From contig NZ_AKJE01000034.1 in assembly GCF_000282495.1 (NCBI RefSeq), positions 1 through 62,039 of the forward strand: a stretch of 62,039 nt of DNA, in the 5' to 3' direction. The translations under genes were made by a program, and so were the position numbers. The notes beneath the pieces were generated by a model. It searched no databases. It saw nothing but the letters and a program-made list of their open reading frames with translations, and had not been told where the DNA came from. Shown one piece after another: positions 9,407 to 18,972 of this stretch. Within the stretch, counting starts at the first letter, position 1. Every line of letters begins with the position of its first letter. This DNA comes from Pseudomonas sp. GM79. Its GTDB lineage: Bacteria > Pseudomonadota > Gammaproteobacteria > Pseudomonadales > Pseudomonadaceae.

Positions 9407-12109
9407 ATGCCGCAGGTGGATCCCGAACTCTTCGACCGCGGCCAGTTCCAGGCTGAACTGGCCCTGAAGGCAAGCCCTATTGCTGCTTTCAAGAAGGCGA
9501 TCCGTCAGGCCCGCGAGGTGCTCGACGAGCGGTTCCGCAGTGGCCGGGACATTCGCCGGCTGATCGAGGATCGCGCCTGGTTTGTCGACAACATCCTGCA
9601 ACAAGCCTGGGAACAGTTTAACTGGAGCGAAGACGCCGATATCGCCCTGGTGGCAGTCGGCGGCTACGGTCGCGGCGAGTTGCACCCCTATTCCGACATC
9701 GATCTGCTGATTTTGCTGGACAGCGCCGATCACGAAATTTTTCGGGATTCCATCGAACGCTTTCTGACGTTGCTGTGGGACATCGGCCTGGAAGTCGGCC
9801 AGAGCGTTCGTTCGGTGGATGAATGCGCCGTCGAGGCTCGCGCCGACCTGACGGTCGTCACCAATCTGATGGAAAGCCGCACCATTTGCGGCCCCGAACG
9901 CCTGCGCCAGCGCATGCTGGATGTCACCAGCACCGAGCACATGTGGCCCAGCAAGGAGTTCTTCCTGGCCAAGCGCGCCGAGCAGAAAGCCCGCCACCAC
10001 AAGTACAACGACACCGAATACAACCTGGAACCCAACGTCAAAGGTTCTCCAGGCGGACTGCGGGATATTCAGACGATTCTCTGGGTCGCCCGGCGTCAGT
10101 ACGGCACCCTGAACCTGCGGGCCCTTGCGGGCGAAGGTTTCCTGGTAGAGAGCGAAAACGCCCTGCTGGCCTCCTCCCAGGAGTTTTTGTGGAAGGTACG
10201 TTACGCACTGCACATGCTCGCTGGCCGTTCCGAAGACCGCCTGCTGTTCGACCACCAGCGCTCCATCGCCGGGCTATTGGGGTTCGAAGGTAACGATGCC
10301 AAGCAAGCCATCGAAAACTTCATGCAGCAGTATTACCGGGTAGTCATGAGCATTGCCCAGCTCAGCGACCTGATCATCCAGCACTTTGAAGAAGTGATCC
10401 TGGCCCCCGAAGACGAAGCACCACCACAGCCGATCAACTCGCGGTTCCAGCTGCACGATGGCTACATCGAGGCGCGTAGCGACAACGTGTTCCGCCGTAC
10501 GCCATTCGCCATGCTCGAGATCTTTGTGCTGATGGCCCAGCAACCGGAAATCAAAGGTGTACGCGCCGATACCATCCGCCTGCTGCGCGAGAATCGTCAT
10601 CTGATTGATGACGACTTCCGCAACGATATTCGTAATACCAGCCTGTTCATCGAGCTGTTCAAGTGCAAAATCGGCATCCACCGCAATCTGCGGCGGATGA
10701 ACCGTTACGGCATCCTTGGGCGCTATCTGCCGGAGTTCGGCTTCATTGTCGGGCAGATGCAGCATGACCTGTTTCATATCTATACGGTCGACGCGCACAC
10801 CCTGAACCTGATCAAGCACTTGCGAAAGCTGCAGTACACCCAGGTGTCGGAAAAATTCCCGCTGGCCAGCAAGCTCATGGCCAAACTGCCCAAACCCGAA
10901 CTGATTTACCTGGCCGGTCTTTATCACGACATCGGCAAGGGCCGGCATGGCGATCACTCGGAAATCGGCGCGGTGGATGCCGAAGCTTTTTGCCAGCGCC
11001 ACCAGTTGCCGATCTGGGATAGCCGCCTGATCGTGTGGCTGGTGCAGAACCATCTGGTGATGTCGACCACGGCCCAGCGCAAAGACCTGTCCGACCCGCA
11101 CGTGATCCACGATTTCGCGCAGACCGTAGGCGATGAAACCCGCCTCGATTATCTGTACGTGCTGACCGTTGCCGACATCAACGCAACCAACCCGACGCTG
11201 TGGAACTCCTGGCGCGCGAGCCTGTTGCGCCAGCTCTACACCGAGACCAAGCGCGCCTTGCGTCGTGGCCTGGAAAACCCGGTGGATCGCGAAGAGCAGA
11301 TCCGCCAGACCCAGAGCGCGGCGCTGGACATTCTCGTACGCGGCGGCAACGATCCGGACGATGTCGAGCAGCTCTGGGCGCAATTGGGCGATGACTACTT
11401 CCTGCGTCACACCGCCGGCGACGTGGCCTGGCACACTGACGCGATTTTGCAGCAGCCGGCCGACGGCGGCCCGCTGGTGCTGATCAAGGAAACCACCCAG
11501 CGCGAGTTCGAGGGCGGTACGCAGATCTTCATTTATGCACCGGACCAGCACGACTTTTTCGCCGTGACCGTGGCAGCGATGGACCAGCTCAACCTGAACA
11601 TTCACGATGCCCGGGTCATCACCTCCAGCAGCCAGTTCACTCTCGACACCTATATCGTGCTCGACACCGATGGCGACTCGATCGGCGACAACCCGGCGCG
11701 GGTCAAGCAGATCCGCGAAGGCCTGACCGAAGCCCTGCGCAACCCGGACAACTACCCGACCATCATCCAGCGTCGGGTACCGCGCCAGCTCAAGCATTTC
11801 GCGTTTGCGCCACAGGTCACAATCCACAACGATGCTCAGCGTCCGGTGACCGTGCTGGAGCTCAGTGCGCCCGACCGTCCGGGGTTGCTGGCGCGGATCG
11901 GCACGATCTTCCTGGAATTCGACTTGTCGCTGCAAAACGCCAAGATCGCCACCCTGGGCGAGCGCGTGGAAGACGTGTTCTTCATCACCGATGCGAACAA
12001 CCAGCCGCTGTCCGACCCGTTGCTGTGCAGCCGCTTGCAGGATGCCATCGTCGAACAGCTGAGCGTCAGCCAGGAACCCGATATCAAACTGTCGCGCATC
12101 AGTATCTGA
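9407..12109 (+). CDS. glnD: Bifunctional uridylyltransferase/uridylyl-removing enzyme GlnD
   Basis: GlnD senses glutamine and uridylylates or deuridylylates PII (GlnB/GlnK), controlling nitrogen metabolism. The order is a nucleotidyltransferase domain ([20 protein letters not shown], near residues 83-102), an HD hydrolase domain ([17 protein letters not shown], about 503-519) and two C-terminal ACT domains that bind glutamine (about 700-780 and 815-890). The 900-aa length is normal. AAAGGAAAG precedes the ATG. Confidence 0.97.
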   Translation: MPQVDPELFDRGQFQAELALKASPIAAFKKAIRQAREVLDERFRSGRDIRRLIEDRAWFVDNILQQAWEQFNWSEDADIALVAVGGYGRGELHPYSDIDLLILLDSADHEIFRDSIERFLTLLWDIGLEVGQSVRSVDECAVEARADLTVVTNLMESRTICGPERLRQRMLDVTSTEHMWPSKEFFLAKRAEQKARHHKYNDTEYNLEPNVKGSPGGLRDIQTILWVARRQYGTLNLRALAGEGFLVESENALLASSQEFLWKVRYALHMLAGRSEDRLLFDHQRSIAGLLGFEGNDAKQAIENFMQQYYRVVMSIAQLSDLIIQHFEEVILAPEDEAPPQPINSRFQLHDGYIEARSDNVFRRTPFAMLEIFVLMAQQPEIKGVRADTIRLLRENRHLIDDDFRNDIRNTSLFIELFKCKIGIHRNLRRMNRYGILGRYLPEFGFIVGQMQHDLFHIYTVDAHTLNLIKHLRKLQYTQVSEKFPLASKLMAKLPKPELIYLAGLYHDIGKGRHGDHSEIGAVDAEAFCQRHQLPIWDSRLIVWLVQNHLVMSTTAQRKDLSDPHVIHDFAQTVGDETRLDYLYVLTVADINATNPTLWNSWRASLLRQLYTETKRALRRGLENPVDREEQIRQTQSAALDILVRGGNDPDDVEQLWAQLGDDYFLRHTAGDVAWHTDAILQQPADGGPLVLIKETTQREFEGGTQIFIYAPDQHDFFAVTVAAMDQLNLNIHDARVITSSSQFTLDTYIVLDTDGDSIGDNPARVKQIREGLTEALRNPDNYPTIIQRRVPRQLKHFAFAPQVTIHNDAQRPVTVLELSAPDRPGLLARIGTIFLEFDLSLQNAKIATLGERVEDVFFITDANNQPLSDPLLCSRLQDAIVEQLSVSQEPDIKLSRISI

Positions 12110-12206
12110 ACCAACCATTTTCCCCTGTGGGAATGGACTTCCTGTGGAGAGGGGGCTTGTTGCCCCCCCACACCACACTAGCCCTCCTGCATTGAACGAG
12201 GCCCCC

Positions 12207-13406
12207 ATGAACAACGCTCTGAACCAGTTGCAGCCCTACCCGTTCGAAAAGCTCCGCGCCCTGCTCGGCAGCGTTACGCCCAACCCGGAAAAGCGCGCCA
12301 TCGCGCTGTCCATCGGCGAACCGAAACACCGCTCGCCAGCTTTTGTCGCCGAAGCCCTGGCAAGCAATCTGGATCAGATGGCCGTGTACCCGACCACCCT
12401 CGGCATCCCTGCCTTGCGTGAAGCCATCGCAGCCTGGTGCGAACGCCGCTTCAGCGTCCCGAACGGCTGGCTCGACCCGGCGCGCAATGTGCTGCCGGTC
12501 AATGGCACGCGCGAAGCGCTGTTCGCGTTTACCCAGACCGTGGTCAACCGTGGTGACGACGCGTTGGTGGTCAGCCCGAACCCGTTCTATCAAATCTACG
12601 AAGGCGCGGCATTCCTCGCCGGCGCCAAGCCGCATTACCTGCCGTGCCTGGATGAAAACGGCTTCAACCCGGATTTCGACGCTGTTTCGCCGGACATCTG
12701 GAAACGCTGCCAGATCCTGTTCCTGTGCTCGCCGGGTAACCCGACCGGTGCGCTGATTCCGGTCGAAACCCTGAAGAAGCTGATCGCCCTGGCTGACGAA
12801 TACGACTTCGTGATCGCCGCAGACGAATGCTATAGCGAACTGTATTTCGACGAACAAACCCCACCGGCCGGCCTGCTCAGTGCATGCGTCGAACTGGGTC
12901 GCAAGGACTTCAAGCGTTGCGTGGTGTTCCACAGCCTGTCCAAGCGTTCCAACCTGCCCGGCCTGCGTTCGGGCTTCGTGGCCGGTGATGCCGATATTCT
13001 CAAAGGCTTTCTGCTGTATCGCACCTACCACGGCTGCGCGATGCCGGTTCAGACCCAACTGGCCAGCGTTGCCGCATGGAATGATGAAGTGCATGTACGC
13101 GCCAACCGTGCGCTGTACCGCGAGAAATACGATGCGGTGCTGGAGATCCTCAGCCCAGTGATGGACGTACAGCGTCCGGACGGTGGTTTTTACCTGTGGC
13201 CGAATGTGAACGGTGATGACGCGGCGTTCTGCCGTGACCTGTTCGAACAGGAACACGTGACCGTGGTACCGGGCTCCTACTTGTCCCGCGATGTCGATGG
13301 CGTCAACCCGGGTGCCGGACGCATACGCATGGCGCTGGTTGCGCCGCTGGCTGAATGCGTGGAAGCGGCCGAGCGCATTCGCGCGTTCATTACCCGCAAC
13401 AAATAG
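12207..13406 (+). CDS. dapC: Succinyldiaminopimelate transaminase (DapC)
   Basis: This fold-type I PLP aminotransferase sits between glnD and dapD, as does the Pseudomonas DapC that converts N-succinyl-2-amino-6-ketopimelate to N-succinyl-LL-DAP. PLP-site sequences are CSPGNPTGALIP and HSLSKRSNLPGLRSGF, with the Schiff-base Lys near residue 246. I start at ATG 12207 (399 aa, MNNALNQLQPYPFEKLRALL) rather than the in-frame ATG at 12144. Family membership is certain; the substrate is inferred from context with dapD and dapE nearby. Confidence 0.9.
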   Translation: MNNALNQLQPYPFEKLRALLGSVTPNPEKRAIALSIGEPKHRSPAFVAEALASNLDQMAVYPTTLGIPALREAIAAWCERRFSVPNGWLDPARNVLPVNGTREALFAFTQTVVNRGDDALVVSPNPFYQIYEGAAFLAGAKPHYLPCLDENGFNPDFDAVSPDIWKRCQILFLCSPGNPTGALIPVETLKKLIALADEYDFVIAADECYSELYFDEQTPPAGLLSACVELGRKDFKRCVVFHSLSKRSNLPGLRSGFVAGDADILKGFLLYRTYHGCAMPVQTQLASVAAWNDEVHVRANRALYREKYDAVLEILSPVMDVQRPDGGFYLWPNVNGDDAAFCRDLFEQEHVTVVPGSYLSRDVDGVNPGAGRIRMALVAPLAECVEAAERIRAFITRNK

Positions 13407-13415
13407 TCTCCCCCG

Positions 13416-13449
13416 CCCGCACTGTGCAATACAGTGCGGGGGCTTTTTT
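13416..13449 (+). terminator. Intrinsic terminator after dapC
   Basis: A 10-bp perfect stem (CCCGCACTGT / ACAGTGCGGG, 5-nt loop) is followed by GGCTTTTTT. It lies 10 nt after the dapC stop and separates glnD-dapC from the metallopeptidase gene. Confidence 0.9.
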
Positions 13450-13575
13450 ATAACCAGTAACACATCACTCGCAATTAAAATTCACTGAACTGCAGAGACC
13501 TCTTACTCTCATGCAGCGCATCACTGTGCGCACTCACACACAACTTTAGCCTTTACTTCATGGAAGAAGTACCTA

Positions 13576-14307
13576 ATGAACAATATTGAAAACTGCACCC
13601 TTATCCAATGGCCCGACGACCAGCAATCCTACGACGCGGCTATCAATGAAAACCCCGGAAATGCAGGATCCACCCTCGGCACACGTCGCAAGCGCTCTCT
13701 GATCGCTTATTCGAAGTTGTGGGCAAATGGACGCACGCTCAAAATCGCATTTATCGACGATCCCGACGATGAACACAAACAGAAGATCATCAGGGCGGCC
13801 AGTCAGTGGCTGCCCTATATCAATCTGAGTTTCGATTTCGTCGAAGGGCTGGAAGGTGATATCCGAATTGCGACAAAAAACCCTATTAACAGCTCGATGT
13901 TGGGCACCGATGCGCTATTGATTCATCCAGACTGGCCAACCATGGATCTGGGCGTCGAACCTGAACATGAAGATTTCGAAGTGATCGTGACTCATGAATT
14001 CGGACATGCATTAGGGGCGATGCACGAACATCAACACCCCGAAGCCAATATTCCTTGGGATAAACCGAAAGTGTATGAGTTCTACCAGAATCGAGAGATG
14101 AATCCACTGACCAAAGAACAAGTCGATATGAACCTGTTTCAGCCCTTCGATACCATCGAAGCGATTTATACGCCTTACGACAGGAAGTCCATCATGCATC
14201 ACCCCGTGGCTAACACACTGACACTGGGCGATTGGGAAATTCCTATCAACCGCAAGATCAGTAGAAAAGACAAACAACTCATGAAGTTGCTTTATCCAAA
14301 ACGCTGA
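13576..14307 (+). CDS. Astacin-like (metzincin) zinc metallopeptidase
   Basis: A 243-aa protein with the metzincin signature HEFGHALGAMHE at residues 140-151 (zinc ligands H140, H144, H150; catalytic E141; the final E is typical of astacins) and a Met-turn SIMHHP with Met at about 207. No N-terminal signal peptide or membrane segment is visible; residues 1-50 are polar and contain GTRRKRSLI, which resembles a basic propeptide cleavage site. Codon use is visibly more A/T-rich than that of the flanking dap genes, suggesting later acquisition. It is a single gene bounded by a terminator and a hairpin. The substrate is unknown; secretion by another route, or a toxin-like role, are possibilities only. 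Confidence 0.85.
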   Translation: MNNIENCTLIQWPDDQQSYDAAINENPGNAGSTLGTRRKRSLIAYSKLWANGRTLKIAFIDDPDDEHKQKIIRAASQWLPYINLSFDFVEGLEGDIRIATKNPINSSMLGTDALLIHPDWPTMDLGVEPEHEDFEVIVTHEFGHALGAMHEHQHPEANIPWDKPKVYEFYQNREMNPLTKEQVDMNLFQPFDTIEAIYTPYDRKSIMHHPVANTLTLGDWEIPINRKISRKDKQLMKLLYPKR

Positions 14308-14328
14308 CAGCCCAACTTCCCGCAATGC

Positions 14329-14351
14329 GTCATCACCGATCTGGTGATGAC
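14329..14351 (+). terminator. Perfect hairpin after the metallopeptidase gene (weak terminator candidate)
   Basis: GTCATCACC and GGTGATGAC form a perfect 9-bp stem with loop GATCT, 22 nt after the stop codon at 14307. There is no T run, so it may be an mRNA 3' end stabiliser rather than an intrinsic terminator. Confidence 0.4.
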
Positions 14352-14572
14352 GACCGAGGCTATGCCACTCCAGCCGTTGCCCCCACAGATTTGTACCAGC
14401 GGCGGCTGCAGGGGGGCAGCCGTCCGATGCCGCTGACTGTTGCCCCCATGTCGCACGACACAGCTGATCGCCATGGCCTACAGACAAACCCGACCACAGC
14501 CGACGCGAAACCGTTCGGTCATGGCATAATCCGTCACCTTTTATTTTCAGCACCTGCAAAGGGGGCAATTCC

Positions 14573-14935
14573 TTGACCGCTTCAAGCAAAACGTTGCACC
14601 TTTTCGGCATCAAAGCCTGCGACACCATGAAAAAGGCGCGCACCTGGCTCGATGAACACGCTGTCAGCTATGACTTCCATGATTACAAAACGGTCGGAAT
14701 CGACCGTGAACACCTGAGCCAATGGTGCGACGAGCACGGCTGGCAAGTGGTGTTGAACCGTGCAGGCACGACCTTTCGCAAGCTCGACGACGAACGCAAA
14801 GCCGATCTCGACCAGCGCAAAGCCATCGAACTGATGCTCGCACAACCTTCGATGATCAAGCGCCCGGTGCTCGATCTCGGTGACCGAACCCTGATTGGCT
14901 TCAAGCCAGATATCTACGCGGCAGCGCTCAAGTAA
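14573..14935 (+). CDS. ArsC/Spx-family (YffB-like) reductase
   Basis: A 120-aa thioredoxin-fold protein of the ArsC family. The single active-site-type cysteine lies in GIKACDTMKKARTWL, which matches the YffB subgroup rather than true arsenate reductases; the C-terminal MIKRPVLDLGDRTLIGF is also family-typical. The start is a TTG at 14573 after AAAGGGGG; the next Met is inside the conserved Cys segment, so the TTG start is well supported. It lies 33 nt upstream of dapD, a conserved pairing in Pseudomonas, and is probably cotranscribed with it. Its biochemical role is not established. Confidence 0.88.
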   Translation: MTASSKTLHLFGIKACDTMKKARTWLDEHAVSYDFHDYKTVGIDREHLSQWCDEHGWQVVLNRAGTTFRKLDDERKADLDQRKAIELMLAQPSMIKRPVLDLGDRTLIGFKPDIYAAALK

Positions 14936-14968
14936 GGCAGCCCGTTCCATTTTGTTAGAGGTATCAAC

Positions 14969-16003
14969 ATGTCCACTACCCTGTTCAGCCTGGCCTTTGG
15001 TGTCGGCACTCAAAACCGTCAAGGCGCATGGCTGGAAGTGTTTTACGCGCAGCCACTGCTCAACCCGTCGGCCGAACTGGTCGCCGCCATTGCGCCGGTT
15101 CTGGGCTACACCGACGGCAATCAGGCCATCGCCTTCAGCACCGCTCAGGCGTCCCAACTGGCCGAAGCGCTGAAAAGCGTCGACGCTGCACAAGCGGCAC
15201 TGCTGACCCGTCTGGCCGAGAGCCACAAGCCGCTGGTCGCCACGCTGCTGGCCGAAGATGCACAGCTGAGCTCCACGCCTGAGGCTTACCTCAAGCTGCA
15301 CCTGCTGTCCCATCGCCTGGTCAAGCCCCACGGCCTGAACCTGGCCGGGATCTTCCCGTTGCTGCCGAACGTGGCCTGGACCAGCCAGGGCGCGATCGAT
15401 CTGGCCGAACTGGCCGAACATCAACTGGAAGCCCGTCTGCGCGGCGAGCTGCTGGAAGTGTTCTCGGTGGACAAGTTCCCGAAAATGACCGACTACGTGG
15501 TACCGGCCGGCGTGCGTATCGCTGACGCGGCGCGTATTCGCCTGGGCGCTTACGTGGGCGAAGGCACCACCGTGATGCACGAAGGTTTCGTCAACTTCAA
15601 CGCCGGCACCGAAGGCCCGGGCATGATCGAAGGCCGCGTTTCCGCTGGCGTATTTGTCGGCAAGGGTTCGGACCTGGGCGGCGGTTGCTCGACCATGGGC
15701 ACCCTGTCGGGTGGCGGCAACATCGTGATCAAGGTCGGCGAAGGCTGCCTGATCGGCGCCAACGCCGGTATCGGTATCCCGCTGGGCGACCGCAACACCG
15801 TTGAGTCGGGCCTGTACGTGACCGCTGGTACTAAAGTGGCGCTGCTGGACGAAAACAACAAACTGGTCAAAGTCGTGAAGGCGCGTGAACTGGCCGGTCA
15901 ACCTGACCTGCTGTTCCGTCGCAATTCGGAGACCGGTGCCGTGGAATGCAAAACCCATAAATCGGCCATCGAACTGAACGAAGCGCTGCACGCTCACAAC
16001 TGA
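14969..16003 (+). CDS. dapD: 2,3,4,5-tetrahydropyridine-2,6-dicarboxylate N-succinyltransferase
   Basis: DapD succinylates tetrahydrodipicolinate, committing it to the succinylase branch of DAP/lysine synthesis. The 344-aa length and N-terminal sequence FSLAFGVGTQNRQGAWLEVF mark the long actinobacterial/pseudomonad DapD type. Left-handed beta-helix hexapeptide repeats are evident from about residue 180 to 300 (GAYVGEGTTVMHEGFVNF, CLIGANAGIGIPLGDRNTV). It is preceded by the YffB-like gene and followed by a REPIN. Confidence 0.96.
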   Translation: MSTTLFSLAFGVGTQNRQGAWLEVFYAQPLLNPSAELVAAIAPVLGYTDGNQAIAFSTAQASQLAEALKSVDAAQAALLTRLAESHKPLVATLLAEDAQLSSTPEAYLKLHLLSHRLVKPHGLNLAGIFPLLPNVAWTSQGAIDLAELAEHQLEARLRGELLEVFSVDKFPKMTDYVVPAGVRIADAARIRLGAYVGEGTTVMHEGFVNFNAGTEGPGMIEGRVSAGVFVGKGSDLGGGCSTMGTLSGGGNIVIKVGEGCLIGANAGIGIPLGDRNTVESGLYVTAGTKVALLDENNKLVKVVKARELAGQPDLLFRRNSETGAVECKTHKSAIELNEALHAHN

Positions 16004-16028
16004 TTGCTGCAGCAACCCAACCGATCAA

Positions 16029-16102
16029 CTGTGGGAGCGGGCTTGCTCGCGAAGCTTTTGGCGACCTCAAGGACGCCTTCGCGAGCAAGCCCGCTCCCAC
16101 AG
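16029..16102. repeat. REPIN (inward-facing REP pair)
   Basis: CTGTGGGAGCGGGCTTGCTC and its reverse complement flank a short spacer (overall an imperfect palindrome). The copy lies just past the dapD stop. Other copies of the same unit occur at each REP site listed in this window. Confidence 0.9.
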
Positions 16103-16145
16103 GGTCAGGCGTACACACCGCCCATGTTCACCAGGGCCCGATAGC

Positions 16146-17351
16146 ATGATGATTCCCTCTCCCTGGCGCGCCGATTTTCCGGCCATCGCCGCCCTGCAAC
16201 GGCAAGACCAGACTTATCTGGACAACGCCGCCACCACGCAAAAACCTCAAGCCCTGCTGGATGCCCTGGCGCATTACTATGCCAACGGCGCGGCCAACGT
16301 GCATCGGGCGCAACACTTGCCCGGCGCCCATGCCACCCAGGCGTTCGAAGACAGCCGCAGCAAAGTCGCGCAATGGCTCAATGCCGGCGATTGCGGGCAG
16401 ATCATCTTTACCCACGGCGCGACGTCCGCGCTGAACCTCCTGGCCTATGGCCTGGAACACGTATTCAATCCGGGCGATGAAATTGTCATCAGCGCTCTGG
16501 AGCATCACGCCAACCTGTTGCCGTGGCAGCAACTGGCCCAGCGTCGCGACTTGAAACTGGTGATCCTGCCACTGGATGCCGACGGCTTGATTGACCTTGA
16601 AGCCGCCGCTCACCTGATCGGCCCGCTTACCCGTCTGCTGGCGGTCAGTCAGCTGTCCAACGTGCTCGGCGCCTGGCAGCCGTTGCCCGCGTTACTGGCG
16701 ATGGCCAAAGCGCACAACGCGCTGACCGTGGTCGACGGCGCTCAAGGCGTGGTGCATGGTCGGCATGACGTGCAGGCGCTGGGTTGCGACTTCTATGTGT
16801 TTTCCAGCCACAAGCTCTACGGCCCGGATGGCCTGGGTGCGCTGTTCGGTCGTCATGAAGCGCTCGAACAACTGCGCCCGTGGCAGTTCGGCGGCGAAAT
16901 GGTGCTGGATGCCAACTACCACGACGCCCGCTTTCGTCCTGCACCGCTGGGGTTCGAGGCGGGTACGCCGCCGATTTCCAGCGTGATTGGCTTGGGGGCG
17001 ACCCTGGACTATCTGGCCGGGCTGGATCAGGACGCCGTGTCCGCCCACGAAGCGGCGCTGCATGACTATCTGCTCAAAGGCCTTGAAGCGCGCAACGGAA
17101 TCCGGTTGCTGGGCAAGCCGCAACTGGCACTGGCCAGTTTTGTCGTCGAGGGTGTGCATAACGCTGATCTGGCGCATTTGCTGACCGAACAGGGAATCGC
17201 CGTACGCGCCGGTCATCATTGCGCCATGCCGTTGCTCAAAAGCTTTGAACTGGCCGGGGCGATTCGGGTGTCGTTGGCGTTGTACAACGACTCCGAAGAC
17301 CTTGAGCGTTTTTTTGAAGCGCTGGATCAGGCCCTGGAGTTGTTGCGATGA
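16146..17351 (+). CDS. csdA: Cysteine desulfurase, SufS/CsdA type
   Basis: This 401-aa class-V PLP enzyme removes sulfur from cysteine as an enzyme persulfide. The start TYLDNAATTQKP, PLP Lys in FSSHKLYGPDG (K223) and catalytic Cys in GHHCAMPLLKSF (C359) place it in group II (SufS/CsdA). Its stop overlaps the start of a SufE-like acceptor by 4 nt and tcdA follows convergently, which matches the E. coli csdA-csdE-tcdA trio rather than a full suf operon. The symbol is inferred from this context. Confidence 0.9.
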   Translation: MMIPSPWRADFPAIAALQRQDQTYLDNAATTQKPQALLDALAHYYANGAANVHRAQHLPGAHATQAFEDSRSKVAQWLNAGDCGQIIFTHGATSALNLLAYGLEHVFNPGDEIVISALEHHANLLPWQQLAQRRDLKLVILPLDADGLIDLEAAAHLIGPLTRLLAVSQLSNVLGAWQPLPALLAMAKAHNALTVVDGAQGVVHGRHDVQALGCDFYVFSSHKLYGPDGLGALFGRHEALEQLRPWQFGGEMVLDANYHDARFRPAPLGFEAGTPPISSVIGLGATLDYLAGLDQDAVSAHEAALHDYLLKGLEARNGIRLLGKPQLALASFVVEGVHNADLAHLLTEQGIAVRAGHHCAMPLLKSFELAGAIRVSLALYNDSEDLERFFEALDQALELLR

Positions 17352-17752
17352 GCTTGCCTGACGATGCCGTCACCGCGCTGGATACTTTTCAGCAGGCTGC
17401 AAGCTGGGAACAGCGGGCGCGGTTGCTGATGCAATGGGGTGACCGTCTGCCGCCGTTGAGTGATGTGGATAAAGTCGAAGCCAACCGCGTGCATGGCTGT
17501 GAGAGCCAGGTGTGGCTGGTCGGCACGTTGCAGGACGGGCACTGGCAATTCAGCGCCAGCAGCGATGCGCGGTTGATTCGCGGGTTGGTGGCGTTGCTGC
17601 TGGCACGGGTCAACGGCTTGTCCGCCGTTGAGTTGCAGCAGGTGGATTTGGCGGATTGGTTTAATCAGCTGGGGCTGGGTCGCCAGTTGTCCCAGTCCCG
17701 CAGTAATGGCCTCAATGCCGTGTTACAGCGGATGAATGAGTTGGCTGGTTAA
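17348..17752 (+). CDS. csdE: SufE/CsdE-like sulfur acceptor protein
   Basis: A 134-aa SufE-fold protein that takes persulfide sulfur from the desulfurase. The acceptor Cys lies in VHGCESQVWL (C51), the invariant SufE motif. The ATG overlaps the csdA stop (ATGA), so the two are translationally coupled. A REPIN follows 3 nt after the stop. Confidence 0.9.
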   Translation: MSLPDDAVTALDTFQQAASWEQRARLLMQWGDRLPPLSDVDKVEANRVHGCESQVWLVGTLQDGHWQFSASSDARLIRGLVALLLARVNGLSAVELQQVDLADWFNQLGLGRQLSQSRSNGLNAVLQRMNELAG

Positions 17753-17754
17753 TC

Positions 17755-17853
17755 GCCTTCGCGAGCAAGCCCGCTCCCACATTGGATGTGTGGTGTCTCC
17801 GATTTTTTGTATCCGACACCGATCAAATGTGGGAGCGGGCTTGCTCGCGAAGG
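17755..17853. repeat. REP pair, outward-facing
   Basis: Two REP units in the opposite arrangement to most copies here: TTCGCGAGCAAGCCCGCTCC first, then GGAGCGGGCTTGCTCGCGAA, separated by about 46 nt. It fills the space between the convergent csdE and tcdA genes. Confidence 0.9.
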
Positions 17854-17871
17854 GGCCATCAGCAACAACCA

Positions 17872-18684
17872 TTAAACCTCAGGTTTGATGCGATCGGCGG
17901 GGCGACGCACACCCGCCACAATCTTATCCACAGCCTTGGTCGCCGCGACCATGCCGAACGTCGCCGTCACCATCATCACCGCGCCAAAGCCCCCAGCGCA
18001 GTCGAGCTTCACGCCATCACCGACAAAACTCTTCTGCAAACAAATGCTGCCGTCCGGTTTCGGGTAGCGCAGTTGCTCGGTGGAGAACACGCAGGGCACG
18101 CTGTAGTGACGGGTCACGGTGCGGGAGAAGCCGTAGTCGCGGCGCAGCGTGGAGCGCACTTTCGAGGCCAGGGGATCGTTGAACGTGCGGTTCAGGTCGC
18201 AGACCTGGATCAGTGTCGGGTCAATCTGCCCGCCCGCGCCGCCGGTGGTGATGATCTGGATCTTGCGCCGCTTGCACCAGGCGATCAGCGCGGCTTTGGC
18301 GTTGACGCTGTCAATGCAGTCGATCACGCAGTCGATGTTCGGCGTGATGTACTCGGCCATGGTTTCACGGGTGACGAAGTCCGCCACCGCATGCACCGTG
18401 CAGTCCGGGTTGATCCCGCGCAGACGCTCGGCCATCACCTCGACCTTGGGTTTGCCGACGGTGCTGTCCAGCGCATGCAGCTGACGGTTGACGTTGCTGA
18501 CGCAGACGTCGTCCAGGTCGAACAGCGAAATCTCGCCCACGCCACACCGGGCGACAGCTTCCGCCGCCCAGGAACCGACGCCACCGACGCCGACGATCGC
18601 CACATGGGCCGCGCGCAAGCGCTCAAGGCCTTCGATGCCATACAAGCGGGCAATGCCAGCAAACCGCGGATCTTCTGTACTCAT
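17872..18684 (-). CDS. tcdA: tRNA threonylcarbamoyladenosine dehydratase TcdA
   Basis: TcdA (CsdL) is the E1-like enzyme that cyclises t6A37 to ct6A in an ATP-dependent dehydration. The Rossmann nucleotide loop VAIVGVGGVGSWAAEAVAR and FDLDDVCVSNVNRQLHA are clear. I favour the second ATG (18684), because the GGGG Shine-Dalgarno is 8 nt from it and only 2 nt from the ATG at 18690. In E. coli TcdA works with CsdA/CsdE, and here the three genes are adjacent. Confidence 0.93.
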   Translation of the reverse strand: MSTEDPRFAGIARLYGIEGLERLRAAHVAIVGVGGVGSWAAEAVARCGVGEISLFDLDDVCVSNVNRQLHALDSTVGKPKVEVMAERLRGINPDCTVHAVADFVTRETMAEYITPNIDCVIDCIDSVNAKAALIAWCKRRKIQIITTGGAGGQIDPTLIQVCDLNRTFNDPLASKVRSTLRRDYGFSRTVTRHYSVPCVFSTEQLRYPKPDGSICLQKSFVGDGVKLDCAGGFGAVMMVTATFGMVAATKAVDKIVAGVRRPADRIKPEV

Positions 18685-18972
18685 GACCATTACCCCAAAA
18701 ACCGGCGCGCATTATAGGGCCGTCGGCAGCCAAGAGCATCTTTGGGTCTATAAACGGCGGTCTTGACTGCCTTAATTGCCTACAAATTTATTGGAATTGG
18801 GCTACAACGCCCCGGTCAAAGAACTTAAGTCGACTTGGATTGCCCAACGTCCGGCATTTCCCTGTCCGCTGTACGGTCAGTGAACGCCCAGTGTAGGATG
18901 CGCGCCCCCGCCCCTTGGCAGCCGGCCGCCGACCGTTCCTTCGTTCAGTAGCCCCTGGAACCTGAAATAGCT

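Noticed and set aside
8468..10255. Long open frame on the minus strand opposite map and glnD
   Set aside because: High-GC antisense frame; map and glnD on the plus strand have full motifs, and the minus product is low-complexity without recognisable domains.
10274..12214. 646-codon minus-strand frame opposite glnD
   Set aside because: Antisense shadow of the GlnD HD and ACT domains; no domain or ribosome-binding site.
14582..16015. 477-codon minus-strand frame opposite yffB-like and dapD
   Set aside because: dapD and the ArsC-like gene on the plus strand are certain; the minus product looks like a mirrored repeat.
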